A stretch of 64,000 bases of DNA, from contig NW_020126819.1 in assembly GCF_002994745.2 (NCBI RefSeq), positions 62,001-126,000 of the forward strand, given 5' to 3'. Position numbers and translations under genes: made by a program. Origin of the DNA: Rosa chinensis (lineage: Eukaryota; Streptophyta; Magnoliopsida; Rosales; Rosaceae). Below the pieces are notes generated by a model, which had not been told where the DNA came from, searched no databases, and saw only the letters and a program-made list of their open reading frames with translations. The first letter of the stretch is position 1. Each line of letters starts with the position of its first letter. Shown one piece after another: positions 25,650 through 36,722 of the stretch.

Positions 25650-27986
25650 TGATAGGAGCATTTTAATGCGATGTTTTAACTGCATTTCCCTACATTTTCT
25701 GCGTTATTTCCTTAATAAAACTCTGTTTAGGAAAGTTTCCATTCTTCGATTGGGAAAGTTCATATTTGTAGAAAGTTTCTATTTTTGTAGTTTCTATTTT
25801 TCATTTTTGGAAAGTTTCCATTTTCAGTTTAGGAAAGTTGCCATTTTTCATTTTAGGAAAGTTTCTATTTTTCTTACTAGTTTCTATTTTCAGGACCTCG
25901 GAGCTAAAAAGTGGAAATGAACTCACAAATGGAAAGAGGAGCTCGCCAATGTTGGAAGGAGACAAAATGAGATACAAAGGGCTGCATAAATAAGAGCTGA
26001 AAAGAAGAAATGAAGTTTCCTTGGTTCAACCAGGAAATCCTGTTTCAACCAGGAAACCTTGTCCAGAAGAGGAAACCCTGCCAAAACAAGACTCTTGAGT
26101 CAACCAAGAAAGGAAATCAGAAAAATGAAGTGTCATGGCATTGAAAGAAGCTTCTTGAAGACATTAGAAGATGACATGGCTTGAAGGTGACGCACAAAGG
26201 CCCAAGAACTCTCAAGAGGTTATGGATTTCGGCAAATGGATAAAGGCCCATGGAAATTAGGGTTTGTGACACATGAGAGATATTTTTGGAGAATATATAT
26301 GTGTTTGCCGTAAAATACAAAGAGGAAAAGGAGGAGGCAACATGAAAATCTGAAAATATAATTGAAGATTTTGATTGGAGTAATTCAAGGGAGATTTTTA
26401 AGGGCAAAGAGATATTCTTGGAAGATTTAAATGTGATTTTTGGCCGAAAATGGTGAAGCAAATCAGCATTTATTTATGGAATTTCGGCAATTACTTTCCC
26501 AAGGATATTTGTGGCCGAAATTGGTGAAGCAAATCAGAATTTATTTATGGAATTTCGGCAATTCCTCTCTCCTAAGATATTCTTGGCCGAAATTAATGAA
26601 GAAAATCAGATAATCCTTATATAATTTCGGCAAGGATATATATTAAAGGAATTTAGGGAATTAATTTTGGAGAGTTTTGATTGGTTAGATGACACACCAA
26701 GGCTTACTTGGCATTCTACGATTGGTTGGACCACATCACAAGGCTTACTTGGCATCATACCATTGGTTGAAGTGATGTGGAAATTTCTGATTGCTTGGAG
26801 AACCCTAGCCGTGCCCCTATATATTCTCCCCTTTTCTCAACGTCAAGGTTCCTCCTCTTCCTTCACAATTTACACTTTAGAAAAATCAGAAATTTTGCTC
26901 TTGTTGCCGTGAGGTTTTCCTCTCCTCTCTCCATCCTCTAGTCATCTCCACGAGTTCAAGCAAGGCCAAGGGAGAAGAAGCATAGCCGTGAGCATCCATC
27001 ATCCATCTCCAACCTTGAAGCTTGCTTTCGAGATTCAAGAGACCACCACATCAATCGTTCATCACCATCCCCATCTCACGGTGTAATCCGATTCTCCTTT
27101 GTAACCTTTGCTTTGAATTTCGTTGGTTATGAACTAGTTGACATATGTGTTTGAACAAATATTAATTTCTGGAATTTTTATGATTAATTGAGAATTTTCA
27201 GATTCATATTATTGTGATTCGAGAGTTGCTTATGTGGGTTTGTTTAATTAAATTTGCGTTATAGATAACTTTTGTATTTTAATCTTATGTGGTTGCAAAC
27301 ACTTAGGGTTTTGATATAATTGGTGCTAGGTTTAAGAACATGAAATCGACTTTTCGTTTTGTGTAAACTTGAATCAAAGTAGTAAAGGTTTTGTGCAAAG
27401 ACCGAATTTAATTAACAAGGATTACAATTAGGTGGACTTTTCCATACTAAGTTGTACACTTGAGTTGATAGCCTTTCTCTATGTGTAATGCGTTAAACAT
27501 GACATGATTGACTAGCTTTCTAGGGTTTGATTGCATGTTTGATAGGATTAATCTAGGTGCTTTCGCTTAGGTTAATTAGCATTGAAAAGTAAAAAATGGG
27601 AATTCATTTGCTTTCAAATGTTTCACATGATCAACTCCTTTCTCATGACTTAGATGAACAATATTAGGGTTTGAGTCAATTTTAATCATATGTTTCGATT
27701 TTGATCTTTGTTCTCTCATTCCATTCATATTTTTATGTTTTTGCATTTTAATTGTTTTGTTAACTTAGTTTTATTTTCGAAAAACCAAAAAAAAATCCCC
27801 CTTTTCGTGTACAATGTTTATAGTTGTGAATATCTTTGTGAATATTATACTTTCTTTTAATTTTAATTGTTTAATTGTTTGACAATGACAGGTGTACCCT
27901 CAATCCCCGGAATAGAACGATCCCTACTTGCTTATACTACTATGATATTTTTAGGGTTAAATTATGCGCTTGCAATGAGCGCATCA
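25650..27986 (+). repeat. 5' LTR of element A
   Basis: Runs from TGATAGGAGC to GAGCGCATCA, 2337 bp. U3 holds about eight imperfect GGAAAGTTTCYATTTT units (25728-25900), a ~72-bp repeat in three tandem copies (26441-26511, 26512-26583, 26584 to about 26640), and two exact-length 41-bp ATTGGTT units (26679-26719, 26720-26760). The promoter is at 26817. Confidence 0.92.
26817..26826 (+). promoter_or_regulatory. TATA box of the element A 5' LTR
   Basis: CTATATATTC stands about 55 bp downstream of the last ATTGG (CCAAT-type) site. A pyrimidine-rich, CA-containing stretch about 25-35 bp further on is a plausible start. The copy in the 3' LTR is at 32240-32249. Confidence 0.6.
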
Positions 27987-28740
27987 ATTTTTGGCGCCGT
28001 TGCCGGGGATTGAAAAATCACTTGTTAAATATGTGAATATTTGTTTTGTTTATATGTTGTGTTCGAAAAAAATAAATAAATAAATTTTACTTGTTAATTG
28101 TTCATAATTTGTTAGTTAATTAGTTAATTAGTTAATTAATTACTAAGGTTGTTATTTATATTATTGAATACGAATTTTAATTGTGAGTTGTAAATTAAAG
28201 AAGGAATAGGTGAAGTCGTGTTTATTAATATTGGCCTAAACCCCTTATTGGTACCTAGTCCAGGTCCCTTAAGGTTGAGGGCGGCCTTTATTAACATTCA
28301 TTGAACTGTCTTCACACTTAGAATCTTTTTCATCCAAGTAAGTATAGCCTATGTGGGATGGTGTCTAGGAAGGGGACAACGCTCATGACTGGTTCTGGAA
28401 TCCAGAAGTGCTTACAAATGGGCCTAAACCACAATGTGGGAGTAGCTCATGCCAAAATGGATTCTACCTCTCGTGGTCGCCCTCCCCTACCTGGCCATTT
28501 CAGTAAGGTTGCCCAAAGGATGTAGGAGAGACTTGGTGTCTAGACGACTATACTTGGGCCGCACGTCCTCTTGATTTACCGCTTGGAATTTAATTTGATA
28601 TCAATGATATATATAACAAACGAAAATATTGTGATTCACTAAGGTATATTGGATTAAACATAGTCTTGAAAAGGGTAGCTGTTTCAGTCCCATTGCACGT
28701 CAAGACTCCCTGTTCCCGTACCTAAGTGTTGAAAATAATT
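27987..28740 (+). other. retained 5' leader of element A
   Basis: Matches the PBS-proximal leader of K (19690-20402), including the diverged module (about 28255-28570, with GAAGTGCTTAC and GGGCCGCACGTCC). The second, gag-proximal module of K is absent. No gene is seen. Confidence 0.75.
27992..28009 (+). promoter_or_regulatory. primer-binding site of element A (tRNA-Asp)
   Basis: TGGCGCCGTTGCCGGGGA, identical to the K and B sites, starts 5 nt after the LTR. The downstream TTGA extends complementarity to the U5 segment at 27900-27910. Confidence 0.93.
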
Positions 28741-29036
28741 GTAACGGAAAGGAAAGAATGTAAATATTTGTAAGTATTTTCGTACAAAGAAAGAAAAGAA
28801 AAAAAAAAAAAACACTTGTGTAAATATTTTTCGTGTTTTTTTTTTTTTTTTTACTCACTTGTGTACTTAACTTGTGTCTTATGTACTGACTTGTTAACTT
28901 GTGTACTTAACTTGTTAATATTACATGTAGTTTGTAATTCACTAACTTGTTATACTTGTTTATATATTTATATATATATATATATTTTTTTTGTATTTCT
29001 TTGTTAATTATAGTTACTAACTTTTTAATTTCTATT
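28741..29036 (+). other. A/T-rich filler at the gag-pol deletion site of element A
   Basis: This low-complexity stretch has A and T runs, imperfect tandem CTTGTGTACTTAA units (about 28856-28920) and a TA run (28972-28984). It occupies the place where K and C carry about 5.7 kb of gag-pol. Related filler is present in element B (about 47411-47558), so A and B descend from one deleted ancestor. Short open frames here are not credible. Confidence 0.65.
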
Positions 29037-31072
29037 CCGTCTGGCTGAAAGACGTTAAACTCAAGCGCTGCTTGGGAGGCAACCCAATTCAGAAGCAGCT
29101 GTGAAGGAGTCAATAACACAGATTTGCTTTCTCTTTCCCTATGTCTTTTTATTTTTCAATTTTTTCTCTTTTGTTTTTATTTAAGAATTTATTTTCATAA
29201 ATGCCTTCTATATATGCTTAAGTGTTTCATTGCATGTTTATTCTTGATTACATTGAGGACAATGCAATATTTAAGTGTGGGGGAAGGGATTTATACTTTT
29301 TGAGTCATATATATTGAAAAATACAAAAACATCGAAAAAATGTAAAAAAAAAAAAAAAAAAAAATTCGTAGCTTTTATTGAGTCTTAGTCTTTTGTTTTT
29401 ATTTTTGAGTCTTAGGATGCCCTTTCAACTGTCTAGGATGATTCTATATCTCCGAAATTATGGCTAAGAGAGGATCACAATATTGAGATGATTTTAAATG
29501 GTATTCTTTGGTTAATTGAGATATATGAAAAGCATATGCATGTGTAGTGGATATGGATTTCGTGACCTTGGTACAGAATATGAGCAAGTTAAGATGAGTT
29601 TTGATTCATAAAAACCCATGTGAGATATTTGAGCCATTTCCCTTTTTCTTGGAGTGATAATTAAAAAGAATATATTCTTAATTTCTTGGCGATGTTTTGA
29701 TGATCTCATTATTCTTTCATTTGATTGACTGCTTGCCATAGATTAAATTTGATGGACTAGAGAATGCTAGAATTCGCTCTTGTGCTTGTTGAGACTTTTA
29801 TCAATACATGTCCCTGATTCTGGAAAGGATAGAGGCACCCTAGGAATTACCACCATTGCCATATAAACTTGTGTCCCTATTTGTGCCCGTCGTGGGACCC
29901 CCTAGATAAGCCCCTTTGAGCCTACATTAAGCCTTTTCTTTCATCACCCCTAAAATCCTTAACCTTGAACCTTAGTATAGCTACACTCCTACCCTTTGTT
30001 CTAAAAACTTAGTGGAGCTATCTTTTGGGACTTTACTTGAGGATTTGGCATTGAGAATGAAGATTGAGATGAGGTGAAAGTTCAAGTGTGGGGGTAGACT
30101 TGTCCATGAAAAGAAAAATATATGTGAAAGCCGTGAAAAAGAAATGAACAAAAAAAAAATTGTACACGGTTAGAAAGAAAAAGAAAAAAAAGAAAAATGT
30201 ATGTTTATGGATTTTGGTCCCCCATACTTAGTGATCTTGGAGTTTGTTTTGAATTGAAGGCCCACTATAGAAAAATTTGGCCTTTGTCCATTTCACTAGA
30301 GTTCAAGGGAAGTTTACATTGAAGATTGGGCCCAACATGAAGACATTTGGCCCTTTTATGAGCCTTTGGGGATACTTGACGTTTTGCCTTGGTGGATTTC
30401 GAAAATTGCCTCTCTACATCTACATAAGCTCTGCTAGGTTTTTAGGACACTTTGATAAATCCTTACCTTTCATTTCTTTAAACCTTGAGCCTTAGCCCCA
30501 TTACAACCTTTGAGAAGACCTTCTTGATCCTTAAGATGGGACAGCCCTTTGATGTGGAGATGAGTTACAAGAGTTGAACCTATGGCTTGGGTCCATCTGT
30601 GCAAGTAGTTGATATCTTTCATGAGATATTTTGAAAAAAAAAAATTATTATATTCACAAAGTGCTTTTCGTTTCTTATATATGTGAGCTATTTGATTGCC
30701 TCAAAATATTTTCTCTCACATATAATTGAGTGATTATAAGCTTGTAAGCATTGCCTTGAATTCTGAGAGAAGAAAGAGTGGATACACCTTGTGAGGATTT
30801 CAATCATACTTGTTTGAAGCATGCTTAACAGAAACCATCACCATTGTTCCAACCAAGTCCTACTTGTGTATATGTAAATTATGTGTTTTAATTAACTCTC
30901 GAATGCCTAAACATTGATTCTTGATGTTGTGAAAGTAAGAGATTTCTGAGACAAAAAGTTGAAGGGCAGTAGAGTCATTGTTTGTGTAGAGTCTTTAAAT
31001 TTTCGTTGAATCTTAGTTGTGTCTTTGTGAGATTTTGCTAAGGGACTAGCAAAAGCTAAGTGTGGGGGAATT
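29037..31072 (+). other. 3' noncoding region of element A with three PPT-like motifs
   Basis: Begins about 15-20 nt after the place where pol would stop (the CTGGCTGAAAGACG block) and ends at the 3' LTR. AAGTGTGGGGG occurs at 29273-29283, 30084-30094 and 31058-31068; the last is the functional PPT position. The leader-derived module found in the K, J and E versions is absent. No gene is seen. Confidence 0.75.
31058..31072 (+). promoter_or_regulatory. polypurine tract of element A
   Basis: AAGTGTGGGGGAATT directly precedes the 3' LTR (TGATAGGAGC) and is the expected plus-strand primer site. The same sequence precedes the 3' LTRs of M, K, E, C and B; J has one G fewer. Confidence 0.85.
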
Positions 31073-33410
31073 TGATAGGAGCATTTTAATGCGATGTTTT
31101 AACTGCATTTCCCTACATTTTCTGCGTTATTTCCTTAATAAAACTCTGTTTAGGAAAGTTTCCATTCTTCGATTGGGAAAGTTCATATTTGTAGAAAGTT
31201 TCTATTTTTGTAGTTTCTATTTTTCATTTTTGGAAAGTTTCCATTTTCAGTTTAGGAAAGTTGCCATTTTTCATTTTAGGAAAGTTTCTATTTTTCTTAC
31301 TAGTTTCTATTTTCAGGACCTCGGAGCTAAAAAGTGGAAATGAACTCACAAATGGAAAGAGGAGCTCGCCAATGTTGGAAGGAGACAAAATGAGATACAA
31401 AGGGCTGCATAAATAAGAGCTGAAAAGAAGAAATGAAGTTTCCTTGGTTCAACCAGGAAATCCTGTTTCAACCAGGAAACCTTGTCCAGAAGAGGAAACC
31501 CTGCCAAAACAAGACTCTTGAGTCAACCAAGAAAGGAAATCAGAAAAATGAAGTGTCATGGCATTGAAAGAAGCTTCTTGAAGACATTAGAAGATGACAT
31601 GGCTTGAAGGTGACGCACAAAGGCCCAAGAACTCTCAAGAGGTTATGGATTTCGGCAAATGGATAAAGGCCCATGGAAATTAGGGTTTGTGACACATGAG
31701 AGATATTTTTGGAGAATATATATGTGTTTGCCGTAAAATACAAAGAGGAAAAGGAGGAGGCAACATGAAAATCTGAAAATATAATTGAAGATTTTGATTG
31801 GAGTAATTCAAGGGAGATTTTTAAGGGCAAAGAGATATTCTTGGAAGATTTAAATGTGATTTTTGGCCGAAAATGGTGAAGCAAATCAGCATTTATTTAT
31901 GGAATTTCGGCAATTACTTTCCCAAGGATATTTGTGGCCGAAATTGGTGAAGCAAATCAGAATTTATTTATGGAATTTCGGCAATTCCTCTCTCCTAAGA
32001 TATTCTTGGCCGAAATTAATGAAGAAAATCAGATAATCCTTATATAATTTCGGCAAGGATATATATTAAAGGAATTTAGGGAATTAATTTTGGAGAGTTT
32101 TGATTGGTTAGATGACACACCAAGGCTTACTTGGCATTCTACGATTGGTTGGACCACATCACAAGGCTTACTTGGCATCATACCATTGGTTGAAGTGATG
32201 TGGAAATTTCTGATTGCTTGGAGAACCCTAGCCGTGCCCCTATATATTCTCCCCTTTTCTCAACGTCAAGGTTCCTCCTCTTCCTTCACAATTTACACTT
32301 TAGAAAAATCAGAAATTTTGCTCTTGTTGCCGTGAGGTTTTCCTCTCCTCTCTCCATCCTCTAGTCATCTCCACGAGTTCAAGCAAGGCCAAGGGAGAAG
32401 AAGCATAGCCGTGAGCATCCATCATCCATCTCCAACCTTGAAGCTTGCTTTCGAGATTCAAGAGACCACCACATCAATCGTTCATCACCATCCCCATCTC
32501 ACGGTGTAATCCGATTCTCCTTTGTAACCTTTGCTTTGAATTTCGTTGGTTATGAACTAGTTGACATATGTGTTTGAACAAATATTAATTTCTGGAATTT
32601 TTATGATTAATTGAGAATTTTCAGATTCATATTATTGTGATTCGAGAGTTGCTTATGTGGGTTTGTTTAATTAAATTTGCGTTATAGATAACTTTTGTAT
32701 TTTAATCTTATGTGGTTGCAAACACTTAGGGTTTTGATATAATTGGTGCTAGGTTTAAGAACATGAAATCGACTTTTCGTTTTGTGTAAACTTGAATCAA
32801 AGTAGTAAAGGTTTTGTGCAAAGACCGAATTTAATTAACAAGGATTACAATTAGGTGGACTTTTCCATACTAAGTTGTACACTTGAGTTGATAGCCTTTC
32901 TCTATGTGTAATGCGTTAAACATGACATGATTGACTAGCTTTCTAGGGTTTGATTGCATGTTTGATAGGATTAATCTAGGTGCTTTCGCTTAGGTTAATT
33001 AGCATTGAAAAGTAAAAAATGGGAATTCATTTGCTTTCAAATGTTTCACATGATCAACTCCTTTCTCATGACTTAGATGAACAATATTAGGGTTTGAGTC
33101 AATTTTAATCATATGTTTCGATTTTGATCTTTGTTCTCTCATTCCATTCATATTTTTATGTTTTTGCATTTTAATTGTTTTGTTAACTTAGTTTTATTTT
33201 CGAAAAACCAAAAAAAAATCCCCCCTTTTCGTGTACAATGTTTATAGTTGTGAATATCTTTGTGAATATTATACTTTCTTTTAATTTTAATTGTTTAATT
33301 GTTTGACAATGACAGGTGTACCCTCAATCCCCGGAATAGAACGATCCCTACTTGCTTATACTACTATGATATTTTTAGGGTTAAATTATGCGCTTGCTTT
33401 GAGCGCATCA
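31073..33410 (+). repeat. 3' LTR of element A
   Basis: 2338 bp, the same structure as the 5' LTR at an offset of 5423. It ends with the perfect 7-bp hairpin at 33388-33408 and CA, then gatta. Confidence 0.92.
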
Positions 33411-33589
33411 GATTATCAATCCATATTTCGGCAATTAATCAAGATCAAGAACACACAAACACATCAATCATAGAAAATAACATCCAAATCGCATCCAAAA
33501 ATCAGAAAGTCATCTCATGGTTTCGGTTTTACATATAAGGAAAACAAAACAGAAAATACAACTACAAAAACACTAAACCGTAAAGAAAA
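33411..33589 (-). repeat. LTR F, second part
   Basis: Resumes LTR F after element A. 33411-33415 is the right target-site copy. The rest matches solo LTR G at about 57943-58120. It is cut at 33589 by LTR H, with 33585-33589 (gaaaa) as the likely target copy. Confidence 0.8.
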
Positions 33590-34505
33590 TGATAGGAGCA
33601 TTTTAATGCGACGTTTTAACTGTTATTTCCCTATATTTTCTGCGTTATTTCCTTAATAAAACTCTGTTTAGGAAAGTTTTCATTCTTTGATTGGGAAAGT
33701 TCCTAATTGTAGGAAGTTTCCATTTTGCAGTTTCTATATTCTAATTTTAGAAAGTTTCCATTTTAGTTTAGGAAAGTTTCCATTTCTTATTTTAGAAAGC
33801 TTCTATTTTCAGGTCTTTGGAATAAATAAGCTGAATTGAGTTCATAAATGGAAAGAGAAGCTTCATGAAGATGACATGGCAAGGAGAGATTCAAGGAAGA
33901 GTTTTTAAAAAAAGGAAAATACATTTTCCTTGGGAATTAAATTTGCCGTGAAATACCTAGAGGAAAACAAGGTGACAACATGGGAATTAAGGTGATTGAT
34001 TGAGAATTTTCAGATTCATATTATTGTGATTCGAGAGTTGCTTATGTGGGTTTGTTTAATTAAATTTGCATTATAGATAACTTTTATATTTTAATCATAT
34101 GTGGTTGCAAACACTTAGGGTTTCGATATAATTGGTGCTAGGTTTAAGAACATAAAATCGACTTTTCGTTTTGTGTAAACTTGAATCAAAGTAGTAAAGG
34201 TTTTGTACAAAGATCGAATTTAATTGAAGAGGATTGCAATTAGGTGGACTTTTTCATAACTAAGTTGTACACTTGAGTTGATAGCCTTTCTCTATGTGTA
34301 ATGCGTTAAACATGTTATGATTAACTAGCTTTCTAGTGCTTGAATGCATGTTTGATAGGATTGATCTAGGTGCTTTCGCTTAGGTTAATTAGCATTGAAA
34401 AGTAAAATATGGGAAATCATTTGCTTTCGAATGTTTCACATGATCAACTCCTTTCTCATGACTTAGATGAACAATTATAGGGTTTGAATCGAATTTGATT
34501 ACATG
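33590..34505 (+). repeat. LTR H with an internal deletion, truncated at its U5 end
   Basis: Begins TGATAGGAGC and follows the B/D subfamily through the U3 repeats to about 33995, then jumps to the R/U5 part. Compared with D (54115 to 54921), about 0.8 kb is lost between two similar GATTRATTGAG segments. The promoter is gone. It is cut at 34505 by the element E LTR, with acatg (34501-34505) as the likely target copy. Confidence 0.8.
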
Positions 34506-36722
34506 TGATACGCTCAAAGCAAGCATATAATTTAACCCTAGAAATATCATTAGTAGTATAAGCAAGTAGGGATCGTTCTATTCCGGGGATTGAGGGTACA
34601 CCTATCAATGTAAGACCATTTAAACAATTAAAATAAAAACAAAGTATACTATTCACATATAAACACTATTCACGAATTTAGGGGGGGTTTTGGTTTTTCG
34701 AAAATTAAAAACAAGAATTAAAACTAAGTATAAACAAAAACACAAATACAAGAATGAAATGTAAGAAACAAAGATTAAAACCAAGTTCATGATTAAATTC
34801 GAATTAACTTTATATTGTTCTTCCAAGTCATGTGAAAGGAGTTGATCATGTGAAACATTAGAAAGCAAACGAATTCCCATATTTTACTTTCAACGCTAAT
34901 TAATCTAAGTGAAAGCACAAAGACTAATCCTATCAAACATGTAATCAAGCCCTAGAAAGCTAGTCAATCATACATATTCAACGCAAGAAGCATCAAGAAA
35001 GGCTATCAACTCAAGTGCACAACTTAGTATGAATAAGTTCACCTAATTGCAATCCTCTTCAATTGAATTCGATTTTTGTCCAAAACCTTTACTACTTTCG
35101 ATTCAAGTTACACAAAACAAAAAGTTGATTTCATGTTCTTAAATCTAGCACCACTCATACATAAACCCTAAGAGTTTCGAACCAATTAAGATTAACATAC
35201 AAGAGATATCTATAAAACAAATTCAATCGAACAATCACACATAAGCAACTTTGGAATCACAACATAGAAATCGAAAATCCTTAATCAATCATAAATTTTC
35301 AGAATATAAACCTTGTTCAAACATCAATGTTAACTAGAACAACATCCAACGAAATCAAACAAGGAGAATCAAAAGTGATTACAAGAAAGAAGGTTGAATT
35401 ACACCGTGAATGGAGAGATGGATGAATAACTTGAACAATGAACGAATGAAGCTTGAAAGCAAGCTTCAAAGTGCACGGCTTCAAGGTGGAATGGATGATG
35501 ATGCTCACGGCCTAAGCTTGCTTCTTCCTTCCTTGCTTGAAAACGCCAAAGGTTGAACTAGAGAATGGAGAGAGCTTCCGCGCGTAGAGAGAATTTTCTG
35601 AATTGTGAAGTGGTGTCCTTGAAACGTCTAGGGTGCTTGTATATATAGGGAACGGCAATGCTTGGCCTCCAAGCCGTGATTTTCTGTTTATTTTCTCAAG
35701 GAATTAAATTATTAATTCCACATGCCTTCCACCAATGAGAATTTGCCAAGTAAGCCCTAGTGTGTCATCCAACCAATCACAACACTCCAAGAAGATTCCC
35801 TAATATATTCTTGCCGAAATCCCTTGAATATTTTCTGATTTTCTTCTTGTATTTTCGGCCAAAATATACTTAGGGTTTCTAGGAATGAATCTAGACGCCA
35901 TTTGGTGCTTTTTCTTGATTTCTTTCCATAAACTTCACCCTAGAAAATCTCTTGCGTAATCTTTGATTCTTCCCTTGATTTTTCACGCCACTTTTGTCTC
36001 CTCCCTTTGGTTTTCACGGCAACACATCTTTAGGGTTAGGGTTTTGCGTCACAAACCCTAATATCATGGGCCTTGATGGGCCTTGATCCATTTTGCCGAA
36101 AATCCATAGAGTTCTTGGGCCTCGTTGCTTCAACTTCAAGCATTCTCATCTCCAACGCCAAAACACATTATTTTTCCATTTCTTTTTCATGGTTGCGTTG
36201 GAAACTTGCTCGGGAAGCCTTCCTCCATTTCGCAGGGTTTCCTAGTTGGACTAGGAAAGCTTATTTCTTCATTTCTTCTTAATTGTGTGGCCCGATTTCT
36301 CTCATATTCGTTCGTCTTGATGTTCGCAAGCTCCTCTTTCCATTCGTGAGTTCATTTCCACTTTTTAGCTCGGAGGTCCTGAAAATAGAAACTAGTATGA
36401 AAAATAGAAACTTTCTAAAAAAATGAAAAATGGAAACTTACTAAAAGTAAAAAAAATGGAAAGTTTCTAAAAATGAAAAATAGAAACTTACTAAAAATGA
36501 AAAATAGAAACTTTCCAGAAATGAGAAATGAGAAATGAGAAATGAGAAATGAGAAATGAAAAATGAGAAATGAGAAATGAAGACAAAAATGGAAACTTTC
36601 TACAATAAGGAACTTTCCCAATCAAAGAATGGAAACTTTCCTAAACAGGGATTTTTCAAGGAAATGGCGCAGAAAAATGTAGGGAAATGCAGTTAAAACG
36701 TCGCATTAAAATGCTCCTATCA
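34506..36722 (-). repeat. 3' LTR of element E
   Basis: Runs from TGATACGCTC to CTCCTATCA, 2217 bp. The AAATGAG-type array at 36519-36580 is longer than in J or K. A minus-strand TATA-like tract lies near 35640-35650. Confidence 0.87.

Larger units (their letters stand above)
25650..33410 (+). mobile_element. element A, a young non-autonomous (LARD-type) Athila derivative
   Basis: A complete 7.76-kb element: LTR 25650-27986, PBS, leader, filler, 3' noncoding region, PPT, and LTR 31073-33410. It is bounded by a perfect 5-bp duplication. There is no gag or pol. Compared with K and C, the polyprotein gene is missing between about 28740 and 29037, while every cis-acting signal remains. It must depend on proteins from a relative. 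The two LTRs differ by eye at one indel (a C run near 27800/33220) and two adjacent bases in the U5 hairpin loop, so insertion was recent. Confidence 0.92.

Noticed and set aside
28972..28984. TA run as a promoter
   Set aside because: Simple low-complexity repeat inside the deletion filler, without supporting context.
29037..31072. env-like gene in the 3' noncoding region
   Set aside because: No frame beyond about 75 codons, no signal peptide or membrane pattern conserved across the copies.
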